The notes: generated from the letters alone by a model not told the origin. DNA of 64,000 nt from JAWLHU01 sp049325315 (GCA_049325315.1 JBMONB010000150.1:124001-188000), one strand, 5' to 3'. Positions 1 through 8,517 are shown, counted from the stretch's first letter. Numbers and translations: made by a program.

Positions 1-836
1 ACGGGCAGCTTCCGGGGCCTCACGTGACCCCCCAGACCATGTGGGACCTGGCGGGTGTGATCCGCCGGTTCCTGGAGGACTCGGAGGTCGACGGGGTGGT
101 ACTGACGCACGGCACCGACACCCTGGAGGAGACCGCCTACTTCATGGACCTGCTGCTGGAGACCGAGAAGCCGGTGGTCTTCACGGGAGCGATGCGGAAC
201 GCCTCGGAACTGGGCTTCGACGGCCCTGCCAACCTGCGGGATGCGATTCTGGTCGCTGCCTCGCCGGCGGCCCGCTCCATGGGTGTACTGGTCTGCCTGA
301 ACGAGCAGATTCTGGCGGCAGCCGAGGCGACCAAGCTGCACACCGAGGAGCAGGGGACGTTCCAGAGCCCTAACTTCGGGCCGCTGGGCATTGTGGATGC
401 GGGCAAGGTGCTCTTCTACCGCCGGCCGGTGCTGCGGCAGACGATCCCAGCCGTTCGGCTGGAGGAGCCGGTGGACCTGTTCAAGATGTACACCGGGGCA
501 GACGATCGGTTTATCCGCTACGCTGTCGACTCGGGCTCTCAGGGACTTGTGATCGAGGCGCTGGGGCGGGGAAACGTGCCGCCCGCTGTGGTGCCGGGCA
601 TTCAGTACGCCCTGGAGAAGGGGCTGCCGGTGGTGCTCACATCGCGGGCGGTCCGGGGGCGGGTGCTGGACACCTATGGGTACGAGGGCGCCGGCAAGCG
701 GCTGCGGCAGGCGGGCGTGATCTTCGCGGACCACCTGAACAGCCAGAAGGCGCGGATCAAGCTGATTCTGGCCCTGGGAGCGACCCATGACCCGAGCCAG
801 GTGCGCCAGTACTTCGAAGAAGGGCGCTACGACTAG
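1..836 (+). CDS. L-asparaginase, C-terminal part (5' end outside window)
   Basis: L-asparaginases hydrolyse asparagine to aspartate and ammonia. The reading frame is open from the first base, so the true start lies upstream. The N-terminal TGGTI-type motif carrying the first catalytic Thr is not in the window. The second family signature is plain: VVLTHGTDTLEETAY holds the catalytic Thr-Asp pair. FTGAMR and the ELGFDGPANL segment follow, as usual for the family. About 277 residues are present, against roughly 325 for a full protein. The first in-frame GTG is at position 24, but it sits inside conserved sequence. A strong hairpin terminator follows. Cytosolic (type I) or exported (type II) cannot be decided without the N-terminus. 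Confidence 0.9.
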   Translation, partial: GQLPGPHVTPQTMWDLAGVIRRFLEDSEVDGVVLTHGTDTLEETAYFMDLLLETEKPVVFTGAMRNASELGFDGPANLRDAILVAASPAARSMGVLVCLNEQILAAAEATKLHTEEQGTFQSPNFGPLGIVDAGKVLFYRRPVLRQTIPAVRLEEPVDLFKMYTGADDRFIRYAVDSGSQGLVIEALGRGNVPPAVVPGIQYALEKGLPVVLTSRAVRGRVLDTYGYEGAGKRLRQAGVIFADHLNSQKARIKLILALGATHDPSQVRQYFEEGRYD

Positions 837-845
837 AAAGAACAA

Positions 846-882
846 GGCGGACCCCCTGACCGGGCGGTCCGCCTCTGCTTTT
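846..882. terminator. Hairpin terminator between convergent genes
   Basis: GGCGGACC (846-853) pairs with GGTCCGCC (866-873). On the plus strand TCTGCTTTT follows, ending the asparaginase transcript. The opposing gene ends just beyond at 888. Confidence 0.75.
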
Positions 883-887
883 ATCGG

Positions 888-1397
888 TCACTCGCCGATA
901 GGAAGGGTGATCGGGACGGATTTGACCCAGCCCTGACCGGGGAGCGCTCCGGCGCCGTGCTCCCTGTGGATGTACTGAACCCGCACCGGGTCGGGCCAGC
1001 GGTCGCCCTTCAGCCCGGGCCGCCGGCGGAACACGAACCGGATCTCGCCATCTTCTCCGTGACGGATGAACTGGCTGCGTGACGGCAGGGGCTCGCCCAG
1101 CGGCAGCAGGGTGGCGTCGGCCTCGAACCCGCTCCAGCTGGAGGGGTCGGTCACCACCAGGCGGGCGGGGTCGTAGACCAGGCCGATGCCGGCGGAGGGA
1201 TCGGTCCAGAGGGGCCGGGGCGGTTTCAGCCACCGCCAGCGGACAGTCAACTCCGCCTGGTCGGGTGCCGGCCCGGGCCCGACTGTGACGTCGAGGGCGA
1301 GGTCCTCGGGGCGGGGACCAAAGGGGCGGGTCAGGATCATGCCCAGGAGCAGGGCGAGAAGCGATGCGATCAGCCAGTCAGGCCAGCGCTGTCTCAT
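888..1397 (-). CDS. Hypothetical single-pass membrane protein
   Basis: 169 residues. The N-terminus has one clear hydrophobic segment (about residues 8-24, WLIASLLALLLGMIL) after two Arg, so it is an anchored or exported protein. The rest is a Pro- and Arg-rich soluble domain with no motif I recognise. The start codon overlaps the stop of the upstream membrane gene by four bases (ATGA at 1394-1397), so the two are translationally coupled and probably work together. Function unknown. Confidence 0.7.
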   Translation of the reverse strand: MRQRWPDWLIASLLALLLGMILTRPFGPRPEDLALDVTVGPGPAPDQAELTVRWRWLKPPRPLWTDPSAGIGLVYDPARLVVTDPSSWSGFEADATLLPLGEPLPSRSQFIRHGEDGEIRFVFRRRPGLKGDRWPDPVRVQYIHREHGAGALPGQGWVKSVPITLPIGE

Positions 1398-2725
1398 GGC
1401 TTCTTCACCTCCGGGGGCGGGATCGGCCGGCCTTCGGCATCAAGGGCAACAGCCTTGACCCAGGGGAAATCCACCGCGAGCCCATCGGGCAGGCGGATCA
1501 GGAAGAGCGGGCCATCTTCCCCCACGGGGAAGCGCTGCCCGGCAATCTCAAGGTAGGCCACGCGGCTGTCGAGCACCTCTCCTGCCACCAGCGGGGGGAG
1601 GAGTTGCCCCTGCCCCTGGTGCCACAGCCAGGTCGGGTCGTAGAAGAGCAGACCGACCAGGCGGTCCGGATGGAAGTCGCCCGTGGGCATGGGCAGGAGG
1701 CGCTTCCAGCCGAAGCGGCCCCGCTCCAGCACGGCTCCCTCCAGCCCCTTGCGGCCGCGGAAGAAGACAACCTCGCCCCCATCGATGCGCTCCACCCGGA
1801 GGATGCGGGGGTTGAAGGAGTCGGCGCTAACCGCCCGCTCCCGGGTCGGGAGCCAGCCGGTCCACGCATCGACCCAACCTGCGGCGGGCCAGGCGATGGC
1901 GGCGGCAACGGCGAGGGCCAGGAGGGACCAGAGCAGGTTCCGAGGGGGCGGCGCGGCTGCAGGCTGGCCCGCCAGAGAGCGGGTCAGGGTGACCGCCCCT
2001 GCCACCAGGGCGGTGCCCAGCCAGGGGTAGATGGCCAGGGCCACCCAGGTGGGCTTCTCGGCCAGCATCCACGGGAGGCTGACCAGGAAGGTGGTCAGCA
2101 GGCAGCGCCAGGTCAGGCCCCACCAGGCCCCCAGGTGGCCCCACAGGAGGCCGGGGGCCCGGGAGAGGGCGGTCAGCAGCGGCAGGTCAAGCCCGACAAG
2201 AACAAAGGGCAGCAGGCCGAAGAAGAGCCAGAAGAGGATCATGAACACGGCGCCCGTCAATACCGGCAGGGCGTGGGTCAGGCCCCAGAAGAGCAGGTTC
2301 AGGGTGTACAGGCCGGGCAGACCCCGCCAGGCCCTGCGGATCACAAGCCGCGCCTCGACCCGCTCGCTCCCCAGGGCCTCCGCCATGACCCCCAGGAAGA
2401 GGGCAGTGACGCCGGCGCTGAGCAGCGGGATCGCCAGGACGCCGAAGAGCGAGGGCGCCCCGGCCGTGGTGGCCGGACCAGTGGCGACCTGAAGGTCCGA
2501 GAGGCTGGGCAGGGCACCAGGCAGAAAGCCCCGGATCCCTCCGGCGGAAGGTCCCTGCAGCTCCTGGGCCCCGTGCAGCGCCAGGGGGTGAACCGCCCAG
2601 GAGGCCGGAACGCCCAGATAGGCGAGGCCCAGGAGCAGGGCCTCCCAAAGCAGGGGGAAGAGCGGGAGCCAGGGGTGCCGCCGGACAAGGGCGAAGCCGG
2701 TGGCAAAGGCGGTTGCCGGGGTCAC
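1394..2725 (-). CDS. Hypothetical multi-pass membrane protein
   Basis: 443 residues. There are several hydrophobic segments in the first 300 residues (for example LFPLLWEALLLGLAYLG and VFMILFWLFFGLLPFVLVG). A hydrophilic C-terminal domain of about 150 residues follows the last membrane segment near residue 315. The N-terminus (ATGFALVRRHPWLPLFP) resembles the start of integral membrane proteins of unknown function that begin with a run of helices, but I cannot assign a family. It is first in a two-gene unit with the overlapping small membrane protein at 888-1397. No terminator is seen between them. Confidence 0.7.
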   Translation of the reverse strand: MTPATAFATGFALVRRHPWLPLFPLLWEALLLGLAYLGVPASWAVHPLALHGAQELQGPSAGGIRGFLPGALPSLSDLQVATGPATTAGAPSLFGVLAIPLLSAGVTALFLGVMAEALGSERVEARLVIRRAWRGLPGLYTLNLLFWGLTHALPVLTGAVFMILFWLFFGLLPFVLVGLDLPLLTALSRAPGLLWGHLGAWWGLTWRCLLTTFLVSLPWMLAEKPTWVALAIYPWLGTALVAGAVTLTRSLAGQPAAAPPPRNLLWSLLALAVAAAIAWPAAGWVDAWTGWLPTRERAVSADSFNPRILRVERIDGGEVVFFRGRKGLEGAVLERGRFGWKRLLPMPTGDFHPDRLVGLLFYDPTWLWHQGQGQLLPPLVAGEVLDSRVAYLEIAGQRFPVGEDGPLFLIRLPDGLAVDFPWVKAVALDAEGRPIPPPEVKKP

Positions 2726-2795
2726 TCGCTCACCTCATTCATGCTTGCGAAATTCCCCTCTATTGTATCAGTTTTGTCAACCCGCTGGGATGGAA

Positions 2796-2828
2796 AAAGC
2801 CCGCAACCATCGTACGGCTGCGGGCTTT
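2796..2828 (-). terminator. Terminator downstream of moaDE
   Basis: AAAGCCCGCA (2796-2805) and TGCGGGCTTT (2819-2828) form a 10-bp stem. On the minus strand the stem runs into CTTTTTCC, the classical intrinsic form. It lies five bases past the moaDE stop. The plus strand also has a short T-rich stretch. Confidence 0.85.
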
Positions 2829-2832
2829 GGTT

Positions 2833-3543
2833 TTATGCGGTTGGCTTGCTGTGCATCCAGTCGGGGCCGAGCTGGCTGCCGACCCACTCCTCACCGTCTT
2901 CCCAGATCTCCTTCTTCCAGATCGGGACGATCTGCTTCAGCCGCTCAATGGCGTGGCGGCAGGCATCGAAGGCATCTGCCCGGTGGGGGGTGGCCACGGC
3001 GATGATTACGCTGGGCTCTGTTACCTCGAGCTTGCCCACCCGGTGGACGATAGCCACCTCAGCCCCGGGCCAGCGCTCGCCAATCTCCCGGCCGATCACC
3101 TGCATCTGGGCGACGGCCATTTCGGGGTAGGCTTCGTAGTGCAGGTAGGTGGTCCGCTTGCCCTTGGTCCACTCCCGTACGGTGCCGACGAAGACCAGGG
3201 TGGCGCCGGAGTATGGATTGGTGACGCGCGCGGCAATCTCATCGGCAGAGAGGGGTTCCTCGGTGATCTCGAAACGAGGAGGTTGGTCAGCAGGGCTGTC
3301 TGCTGATCCGCCGCTGACAGGGGGAATGAGGGCGACCTCGTCGCCTTCCTGGAGGATCTGGTCGGGGGTGGCATACTCCCGATTGACGGCGATGGCAAGG
3401 ACCGGGGCGACCTTGCCCAGGCCCGGATACTGCTCCTGAAGCACCTGGAGCAGTTGCGCCGGCGTCAGGCCAGCCCAGTCACCCTCGATCAGGCGGCGTC
3501 CGGCTGCATCGGCGGCGGCGGCAAACAGCTTGACCGTAACCAA
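2833..3543 (-). CDS. Fused molybdopterin synthase, MoaD-MoaE
   Basis: Molybdopterin synthase converts precursor Z (cPMP) to molybdopterin. MoaD is the small sulfur carrier and MoaE the catalytic subunit. Residues 1-79 are a ubiquitin-like MoaD ending in Gly78-Gly79 (IPPVSGG), followed by a short linker. Residues about 95-236 are MoaE, with the Lys-rich active-site segment near KGKRTTYLHYEAY and the C-terminal IWKKEIWEDGEEW. I chose the TTG start at 3543 because AGGAGGT lies six bases upstream (3550-3556) and the MoaD fold begins there; a longer frame reaches 3630. The internal Gly-Gly implies cleavage, as known for mycobacterial MoaX, or use in place. A TATAAT-like -10 is at 3586-3591 on the minus strand. 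Confidence 0.9.
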   Translation of the reverse strand: MVTVKLFAAAADAAGRRLIEGDWAGLTPAQLLQVLQEQYPGLGKVAPVLAIAVNREYATPDQILQEGDEVALIPPVSGGSADSPADQPPRFEITEEPLSADEIAARVTNPYSGATLVFVGTVREWTKGKRTTYLHYEAYPEMAVAQMQVIGREIGERWPGAEVAIVHRVGKLEVTEPSVIIAVATPHRADAFDACRHAIERLKQIVPIWKKEIWEDGEEWVGSQLGPDWMHSKPTA

Positions 3544-3585
3544 GTGCGTACCTCCTACTAAGGGATTCGCGCTTCCTACCTCTCG

Positions 3586-3591
3586 ATTATA
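3586..3591 (-). promoter_or_regulatory. Candidate -10 element for moaDE
   Basis: The minus strand reads TATAAT here, 43 bases upstream of the proposed TTG start and about 30 upstream of the Shine-Dalgarno. No convincing -35 hexamer was found, so confidence is limited. Confidence 0.4.
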
Positions 3592-3689
3592 GTCTAGCCT
3601 ATCGCGCACGTCCATCGGCCCTACGCCCAACGTCGCTTCCCTCTCGAATGGTGAAAGAGTATACTAAACGGAGAAAGGGGGTCTCTGCC

Positions 3690-4169
3690 ATGATTCGCCT
3701 GAGCCTTGTAAGCGTCGGGATGGTGGAAGAGACCGCAAGTGTCATTCTGGTCCTGCGTGCTCCGGAGCAGAGGCGGTTGCTGGTCATGGAGGTCGGCCTC
3801 ATGGAGGGGCGGGCCATCGCCATCGAAGCGGAAGAGGTCAAGACGCCCCGACCGCTGACTCACGAGCTGACGCACCGGGTGTTGGAAGCGCTGCGCGCTA
3901 CGCTCACCCAGGTGGTGATTCACGAGTTCCGCGACAAGACTTTCTACGCCAACCTCGACCTGCGCACGGCAGACGGGGCGGAGGTACTGGTCGATGCCCG
4001 TCCCAGCGACGCCATCGCCCTGGCGATCCGTACGGGCGCTCCGATTCTGGCCACCCCGGAGGTCCTGGAGATGGCCGGCATCGATGAAGACGAGTCTCTG
4101 GATGACGCGGAACTGGACGCCACCGACGATGTGGATGATGACGAGGAAGACGGGAATATCCTCCACTGA
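3690..4169 (+). CDS. Bifunctional nuclease family protein (DUF151)
   Basis: 159 residues. The BFN/DUF151 domain fills residues 1-125: a beta-rich N-terminus, then the hallmark stretch DARPSDAIALAIRTGAPIL, the signature of the family. Plant and bacterial members have been reported to have DNase/RNase activity, but the role in most bacteria is unclear. The C-terminus (from about 135) is a tail rich in Asp and Glu. The ATG at 3690 is preferred over one at 3648 because GAGAAAGGGGG (3671-3681) sits at proper spacing and the conserved domain starts at once. A TATACT -10-like element at 3660-3665 is close to this start. Confidence 0.85.
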   Translation: MIRLSLVSVGMVEETASVILVLRAPEQRRLLVMEVGLMEGRAIAIEAEEVKTPRPLTHELTHRVLEALRATLTQVVIHEFRDKTFYANLDLRTADGAEVLVDARPSDAIALAIRTGAPILATPEVLEMAGIDEDESLDDAELDATDDVDDDEEDGNILH

Positions 4170-4244
4170 TTCGGGGTGGAGCAACTATGAGGAAGGGGCA
4201 TCTCGCATTACACCGATGCCGGGTGCCCGAGGAGGCATACGACC

Positions 4245-5315
4245 TTGCGGCAGCTACACATTGCGTTGATCGGGTTTGGTGCCGTCGGCCGGGAAGTGGC
4301 CCGGATGCTCTTTGAGCAGGGGGAGGCCATTGCGGAACGGACGGGGGTGGAGGTACGGGTTACCGGCATCGCCGACTCCACGGGAGCCGTCTACCTGACC
4401 GACCAGGCCATGCTGGGCAACCTGATCGATTGGAAGACACCGGAGCGGTCTATGGGGCAGCTGGCTGACGCCCACCGGGCGTGGTCGCTGGAGGAGTTCC
4501 TGGCGCAGGCGGACTGCCTGGTGGAGCTTGGCCCGACCAACCTCCAGACGGCGCAGCCCTCCCTGGACCGCATCCGCTGGGCGCTGGCACTGGGTCGGCA
4601 CGTAGTGACCGGCAACAAGGGCCCCCTCGCCCTGGACTATGGCGGGCTAACCCGCCAGGCCCAGCACGCGGGGCTGAAGCTCCTGTTCAGCGCGGCCATC
4701 TGTGGTGGCCTCCCGGTCCTCGACACCGCCCGGGGCTTCGAGGCGGAGGAGATCACGGGCTTTGAAGGCGTGCTCGGCGCCACCCCGAATCACATTCTGA
4801 GCCGCATGGAGTCCGACGGGCTCGACTACCAGGCGTCGGTCAATCTGACGCGGGCGCTGGGTATCGCGGAGCGCGATGTGCGGCTCGACGTGGAGGGCTG
4901 GGACACCGCCGCCAAGACGGTGATTCTGGCCAACGCCCTGCTGGGGGCCGAGCTGACCATGGCCCAGGTCCATGTGAAGGGCATTGCGGAGATCAGCCCG
5001 CTGGATCTCACCCTGGCCCGCCGCCAGGGCGGGGCGCTGAAGCTGGTGGGCTGGGCGAAGAAGCAGAACGGCAAGGTGTACGCCCAGGTCGAGCCGAAGA
5101 TCCTGCCGCTGGAGCACCCGCTCTCCCGGGTGACCGGGGCTGCGCAGGCGATTACCCTGGAGAGCCCGAACTTCGGTCAGGTTACCCTCTCCGGCGGCGC
5201 CTCCAACCCGCATGTGGCTGCCTCGGCGGTCATGCGGGATCTAATCCGGCTGGCGCATGAGGTCGTAGAACCGGTCAGGAAGTCCGGCCCGGCCGAAGAC
5301 CGGGTTGAAGGATAG
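4245..5315 (+). CDS. hom: Homoserine dehydrogenase
   Basis: This enzyme reduces aspartate semialdehyde to homoserine with NAD(P)H, on the route to threonine and methionine. The Rossmann motif GFGAVG is at about residues 9-14. The family core follows: VTGNKGPLA (conserved Lys), FSAAICGGLPVLDT, LGATPNHILSRM and DVEGWDTAAKTVILAN. At 356 residues it lacks the C-terminal ACT regulatory domain of longer enzymes, so it is probably not threonine-sensitive by that means. The TTG start at 4245 has GAGGAGG nine bases upstream. It is followed after 44 bases by a PLP aminotransferase gene, probably co-transcribed. Confidence 0.88.
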   Translation: MRQLHIALIGFGAVGREVARMLFEQGEAIAERTGVEVRVTGIADSTGAVYLTDQAMLGNLIDWKTPERSMGQLADAHRAWSLEEFLAQADCLVELGPTNLQTAQPSLDRIRWALALGRHVVTGNKGPLALDYGGLTRQAQHAGLKLLFSAAICGGLPVLDTARGFEAEEITGFEGVLGATPNHILSRMESDGLDYQASVNLTRALGIAERDVRLDVEGWDTAAKTVILANALLGAELTMAQVHVKGIAEISPLDLTLARRQGGALKLVGWAKKQNGKVYAQVEPKILPLEHPLSRVTGAAQAITLESPNFGQVTLSGGASNPHVAASAVMRDLIRLAHEVVEPVRKSGPAEDRVEG

Positions 5316-5359
5316 TTTTCCGAGATAAAGTTTCGAATGCAGCAGAGGAGGACGTCGAG

Positions 5360-6544
5360 ATGAACCAGCGCCTTCCCGAACTCAATCCACCCGTGCGCCT
5401 GCTGATGGGTCCCGGACCGTCCAACGCCGACCCCCGGGTCCTGCGAGCCATGGCCACCCCGGTTATCGGCCACCTGGATCCGGCCTTCCTGACGATTATG
5501 GATGAGACCATGAGCTGGCTGCGCCAGGTCTATCAGACCACCAATCACCACACCGTTCCGATCTCGGCCACGGGCTCGGCCGGCATTGAGACGATGATGG
5601 TCAACCTGCTGGAGCCGGGCGATGAGGTGATCGTCGGTGTCATCGGCTACTTCGGCCAGCGTCTGGCGGAGGTTGCCTCCCGCACCGGCGCGAACGTGCG
5701 GGTCCTCGAGGCGCCCTTCGGCGAGGTGATCGCACCGGAGCGGTTCGAGGAGGAGCTGAAGAAGAAGCCCGCCAAGCTGGTGGCGCTGGTTCACGCCGAG
5801 ACCTCTACCGGTGCGCACCAGCCCGTGAAGGAGGTGGCGGAGATCGCCCACCGGTACGGGGCGCTGATCGCCATCGACGCCGTTACCTCCCTGGGCGGTA
5901 TGGATGTCAAGATCGACGAGTGGGGGATCGACGCCGCCGCCTCCTGCTCCCAGAAGTGCCTGGGGGCCCCCCCTGGACTCTCGCCGGTCACCTTCGGACC
6001 CCGGGCCATGGAGGCGGTCGCCGGGCGGAAGACCAAGTGCCAGTCCTGGTACCTGGACCTCTCGCTCCTGTTCGCCTACTGGGGTTCCGGCAAGGACAAC
6101 ACCCGTGTCTTCCACCATACCGGCCCGGTCTCCATGATCTACGCCATGCGGGAATCGCTGCGGATCGTGCTGGAGGAGGGGCTGGAGGCCCGCTTCGCCC
6201 GGCACCGTAAGGCCCATGAGGCCTTCGCCGCCGGCCTGGAGGCGATGGGGCTCTCGCTCTTCACTAAGGGGCCGAAGCTCCCGATGCTGAACGTGGTCAA
6301 CATCCCGGAAGGGATCAACGACATGGCGGTGCGGCGCCGCCTGCTGGAGATGAACATCGAGATCGCCGGCGGCTTCGGTCCGTTGGCGGGCAAGACCTGG
6401 CGCGTGGGGCTCATGGGTGTCAACGCCCACCCGCAGCCGGTGATTACCCTGCTGAATAACCTGGAGATGGCGCTGGCTGAGCAGGGCTACCGGTGCGAAC
6501 GTGGCGCTGGCGCCGCCGCTGCCACCGCCGTGTTCAAGGGCTAA
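5360..6544 (+). CDS. PLP-dependent aminotransferase, alanine-glyoxylate / serine-pyruvate type
   Basis: 394 residues of the class V aminotransferase fold. The start LLMGPGPSNADPRVL is typical of AGXT-type enzymes. ATGSAGIE binds the cofactor phosphate. DAVTSLGG holds the Asp that touches the pyridine nitrogen. SQKCLGAPPGLS carries the PLP Lys. Known members transfer amino groups among alanine, serine and glyoxylate, or use ureidoglycine (PucG). The substrate cannot be fixed from sequence. Lying just downstream of homoserine dehydrogenase suggests amino acid metabolism. AGAGGAGGA precedes the ATG, and a strong terminator follows. Confidence 0.85.
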   Translation: MNQRLPELNPPVRLLMGPGPSNADPRVLRAMATPVIGHLDPAFLTIMDETMSWLRQVYQTTNHHTVPISATGSAGIETMMVNLLEPGDEVIVGVIGYFGQRLAEVASRTGANVRVLEAPFGEVIAPERFEEELKKKPAKLVALVHAETSTGAHQPVKEVAEIAHRYGALIAIDAVTSLGGMDVKIDEWGIDAAASCSQKCLGAPPGLSPVTFGPRAMEAVAGRKTKCQSWYLDLSLLFAYWGSGKDNTRVFHHTGPVSMIYAMRESLRIVLEEGLEARFARHRKAHEAFAAGLEAMGLSLFTKGPKLPMLNVVNIPEGINDMAVRRRLLEMNIEIAGGFGPLAGKTWRVGLMGVNAHPQPVITLLNNLEMALAEQGYRCERGAGAAAATAVFKG

Positions 6545-6560
6545 CATAGGCAGAAGCGAG

Positions 6561-6598
6561 ACCCCTCCCCCTGGGATCCAGGGCGGAGGGGGTTTTTT
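6561..6598 (+). terminator. Terminator of the hom-aminotransferase unit
   Basis: Outer arms CCCCTCC (6562-6568) and GGAGGGG (6585-6591), with inner arms CCCTGG and CCAGGG, make a long hairpin. It is followed by GTTTTTT. Confidence 0.92.
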
Positions 6599-6736
6599 CT
6601 TTCGTGGCGGGATTATTTATGTCTCCGTCGAATCTGAATCCCATCAGCCCCGAGCCTCGTCTATTAGGCAAGCAGGGAATCCCTGAGCGTTCCGCTGCAC
6701 AGAGAGAAGAGACGGTACAGAGAGGGGTCGTTGCAC

Positions 6737-7756
6737 ATGAGGCGGACAGCATTCTGGTTGGCGCTTCTGTTCCTGTTATCAGTCGCACTGTACGGTTGCG
6801 GCGCCGGGGGCGGGGCCCGGAAGGCCGAGCCTGCCATGGACAAGGCCTCGGGGGCGGCACCCGCTGCGTCTCCCGCTCCGCAGGCGGCAAAGAAGGCCGA
6901 GCAGGACGGCAAGGGCAGCGGCACCGGGGCGGGGGCCCCGGCGGTGGAACGTAAGATCATCCAGAACGCGCAGCTCGACGTGAAGGTGAAGGAGGCCGAC
7001 GAGGCGATCTCCACCATCGGGCAGAACGTGCGGGCTGCCGGCGGATATGTCCAGGAGACCCGGGTAGAGGGAACCCGGCAGCACGGCCGGCGGGTCAACA
7101 TGACCGTGCGGGTGCCGGCGGGGGCCTACGGCTCGCTGCTCGACCTGGTGGCCGGGCTGGGCGAGGTGACCAACCGGCGTGAGTGGATCAACGACGTGAC
7201 CGAGGAGTACCTCGACCTCGATGCCCGTATTCGGACCAAGGAGACCCACCTGGAGCAACTCCGCAGGCTGTATGCCCAGGGCGGCACCATTAAGGAACTG
7301 ATGGAGCTGGAATCGGAGATCGCCCGGGTCACGGCGGAGCTGGAGTCGATTAAGGGGCGGTTCAACTTCCTCTCCAACCAGGTCGCCTACAGCACGATCA
7401 TCATCGGCCTGTACGAGCCGGGGGTGCCCGCGCCGATTAAGCCGCCCGCCACCGTTTGGGAGCGGATGCAGCACGGCTTTATCTCCTCCTGGAACGGCGT
7501 GGTCAACTTCACGGCGGAACTGGCGATCTTCTTCGTCTCCTCGATTCCGGCCCTGATCTACCTGGCGGTGGTCGGCCTGATCATCTGGGCGCTGCTGCGC
7601 TGGATCAACCGTCGCTTTGGTGGCCGGCCGGGCAGTGGACCCCGTCCGCCGGTGGTCTACCAGCCCATGGGCACCGGCGTCCCGCCCGGGGCGAACCAGC
7701 CGCCCGGGGGGAACCAGCCGCCCACGCCGGAAGAGAAGCAGCCACCAACAACCTAG
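6737..7756 (+). CDS. DUF4349 membrane-anchored lipoprotein
   Basis: 339 residues. The N-terminal lipoprotein signal has Cys in LYGCG near residue 21, followed by an Ala/Pro/Lys-rich linker to about residue 70. The DUF4349 domain follows (KIIQNAQLDVKVKEAD, then LDARIRTKETHLEQL with predicted coiled coil). A hydrophobic helix (SIPALIYLAVVGLIIWALL) comes near residue 280. The C-terminus is Pro/Gly-rich. The family is common in Bacillota and its function is not established; a cell-envelope role is likely. GAGAGAGGGG precedes the ATG at 6737; a TTG two codons earlier is also possible. Confidence 0.85.
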   Translation: MRRTAFWLALLFLLSVALYGCGAGGGARKAEPAMDKASGAAPAASPAPQAAKKAEQDGKGSGTGAGAPAVERKIIQNAQLDVKVKEADEAISTIGQNVRAAGGYVQETRVEGTRQHGRRVNMTVRVPAGAYGSLLDLVAGLGEVTNRREWINDVTEEYLDLDARIRTKETHLEQLRRLYAQGGTIKELMELESEIARVTAELESIKGRFNFLSNQVAYSTIIIGLYEPGVPAPIKPPATVWERMQHGFISSWNGVVNFTAELAIFFVSSIPALIYLAVVGLIIWALLRWINRRFGGRPGSGPRPPVVYQPMGTGVPPGANQPPGGNQPPTPEEKQPPTT

Positions 7757-7773
7757 TCGCACGAGAATCGCAG

Positions 7774-7803
7774 CGAACCCGGGGCAGCCCCCGGGTTCGT
7801 TTT
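7774..7803 (+). terminator. Terminator after DUF4349 gene
   Basis: CGAACCCGGGG (7774-7784) pairs perfectly with CCCCGGGTTCG (7789-7799) around a CAGC loop, then TTTTC. The minus-strand gene at 7813 ends on the other side. Confidence 0.9.
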
Positions 7804-7812
7804 CTGCGTTTG

Positions 7813-8517
7813 TCAGCCGTCGCGGCCGATGCGGAGCACCCGGCGAAGGCGCAGCGAGTCGTTGCAGGCGGCCGTTATGGCGTGCAGCAGGTCCCGGTAG
7901 GCCTCCTCGGCAGGGGTCTCGGTAAATTCCATGCGGGGGACCTCGACCGCCCCGGCGACTCGGGCGAAGTCCCAGCGGGTGGCCGGCGGCAGGTCTGGCA
8001 GACGGCCAAGCGGAACCGGGGCGCCGGACCCACCCATGGCCGGGGTGCGAAGCCCGGTGGCGCCATCGGGGTCGTAGCGGATGGACTGAAAGTGGCACTC
8101 GAACCAGCCGTTCTCCAGGCCCGGGTGCGATCGGAACCCTACCGGGGGCGGGAATTGCCGCAACAGCACCCGGATTCCCCTGGCCGAGATCGACAGGAGC
8201 GCCTCGTCGGAAGAAAGGAGCACGCGCTCCTCTTCTCCGCCGTAGATGCTGCCGACTTCCCGCTCTTGGGCATCATGAAAGGAGACCCCGGGAATCCTGC
8301 GGGAGTGAATCTGGGGCAGGAACTTCTCCATCTCGGCCAGCAACGCCCGGGCGGTGACCGGCTGAAACTCCGCATTCCGCACGGCGCCCAGCCGCAGGAA
8401 CAGCGGGTAGGCCTCAGCCCCCAACTCGCTGACCAACACCTGAAGGGGGTGCAGCCGGTGAATCGGAACAATATGGGCAGTCCCGCCTTGAACGGCGAGG
8501 CTCAGTCTCTGTCGCAA
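7813..8517 (-). CDS. Hypothetical protein
   Basis: 234 residues, no family recognised. The sequence looks soluble, with no signal peptide or membrane segment. The TTG start at 8517 is supported by GAGGAGGAG a few bases upstream. The middle (residues about 50-110) has the mixed alpha/beta character of a small globular domain; the C-terminus is helical and Arg-rich. It is transcribed alone, convergent with the DUF4349 gene and divergent from sdhCAB. Codon use is like its neighbours, so it is likely a real gene. Confidence 0.6.
   Translation of the reverse strand: MRQRLSLAVQGGTAHIVPIHRLHPLQVLVSELGAEAYPLFLRLGAVRNAEFQPVTARALLAEMEKFLPQIHSRRIPGVSFHDAQEREVGSIYGGEEERVLLSSDEALLSISARGIRVLLRQFPPPVGFRSHPGLENGWFECHFQSIRYDPDGATGLRTPAMGGSGAPVPLGRLPDLPPATRWDFARVAGAVEVPRMEFTETPAEEAYRDLLHAITAACNDSLRLRRVLRIGRDG

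Noticed and set aside
1364..3130. A 588-codon plus-strand frame across the two membrane genes and moaDE
   Set aside because: It crosses an intergenic terminator and has Gly/Pro/Gln-rich shadow composition; the minus-strand genes have clear membrane helices and MoaE motifs.
4197..4220. GGCATC/GATGCC repeat upstream of homoserine dehydrogenase as a T-box or riboswitch
   Set aside because: The arms are six bases, there is no T-box core or terminator, and nothing matches a known riboswitch.
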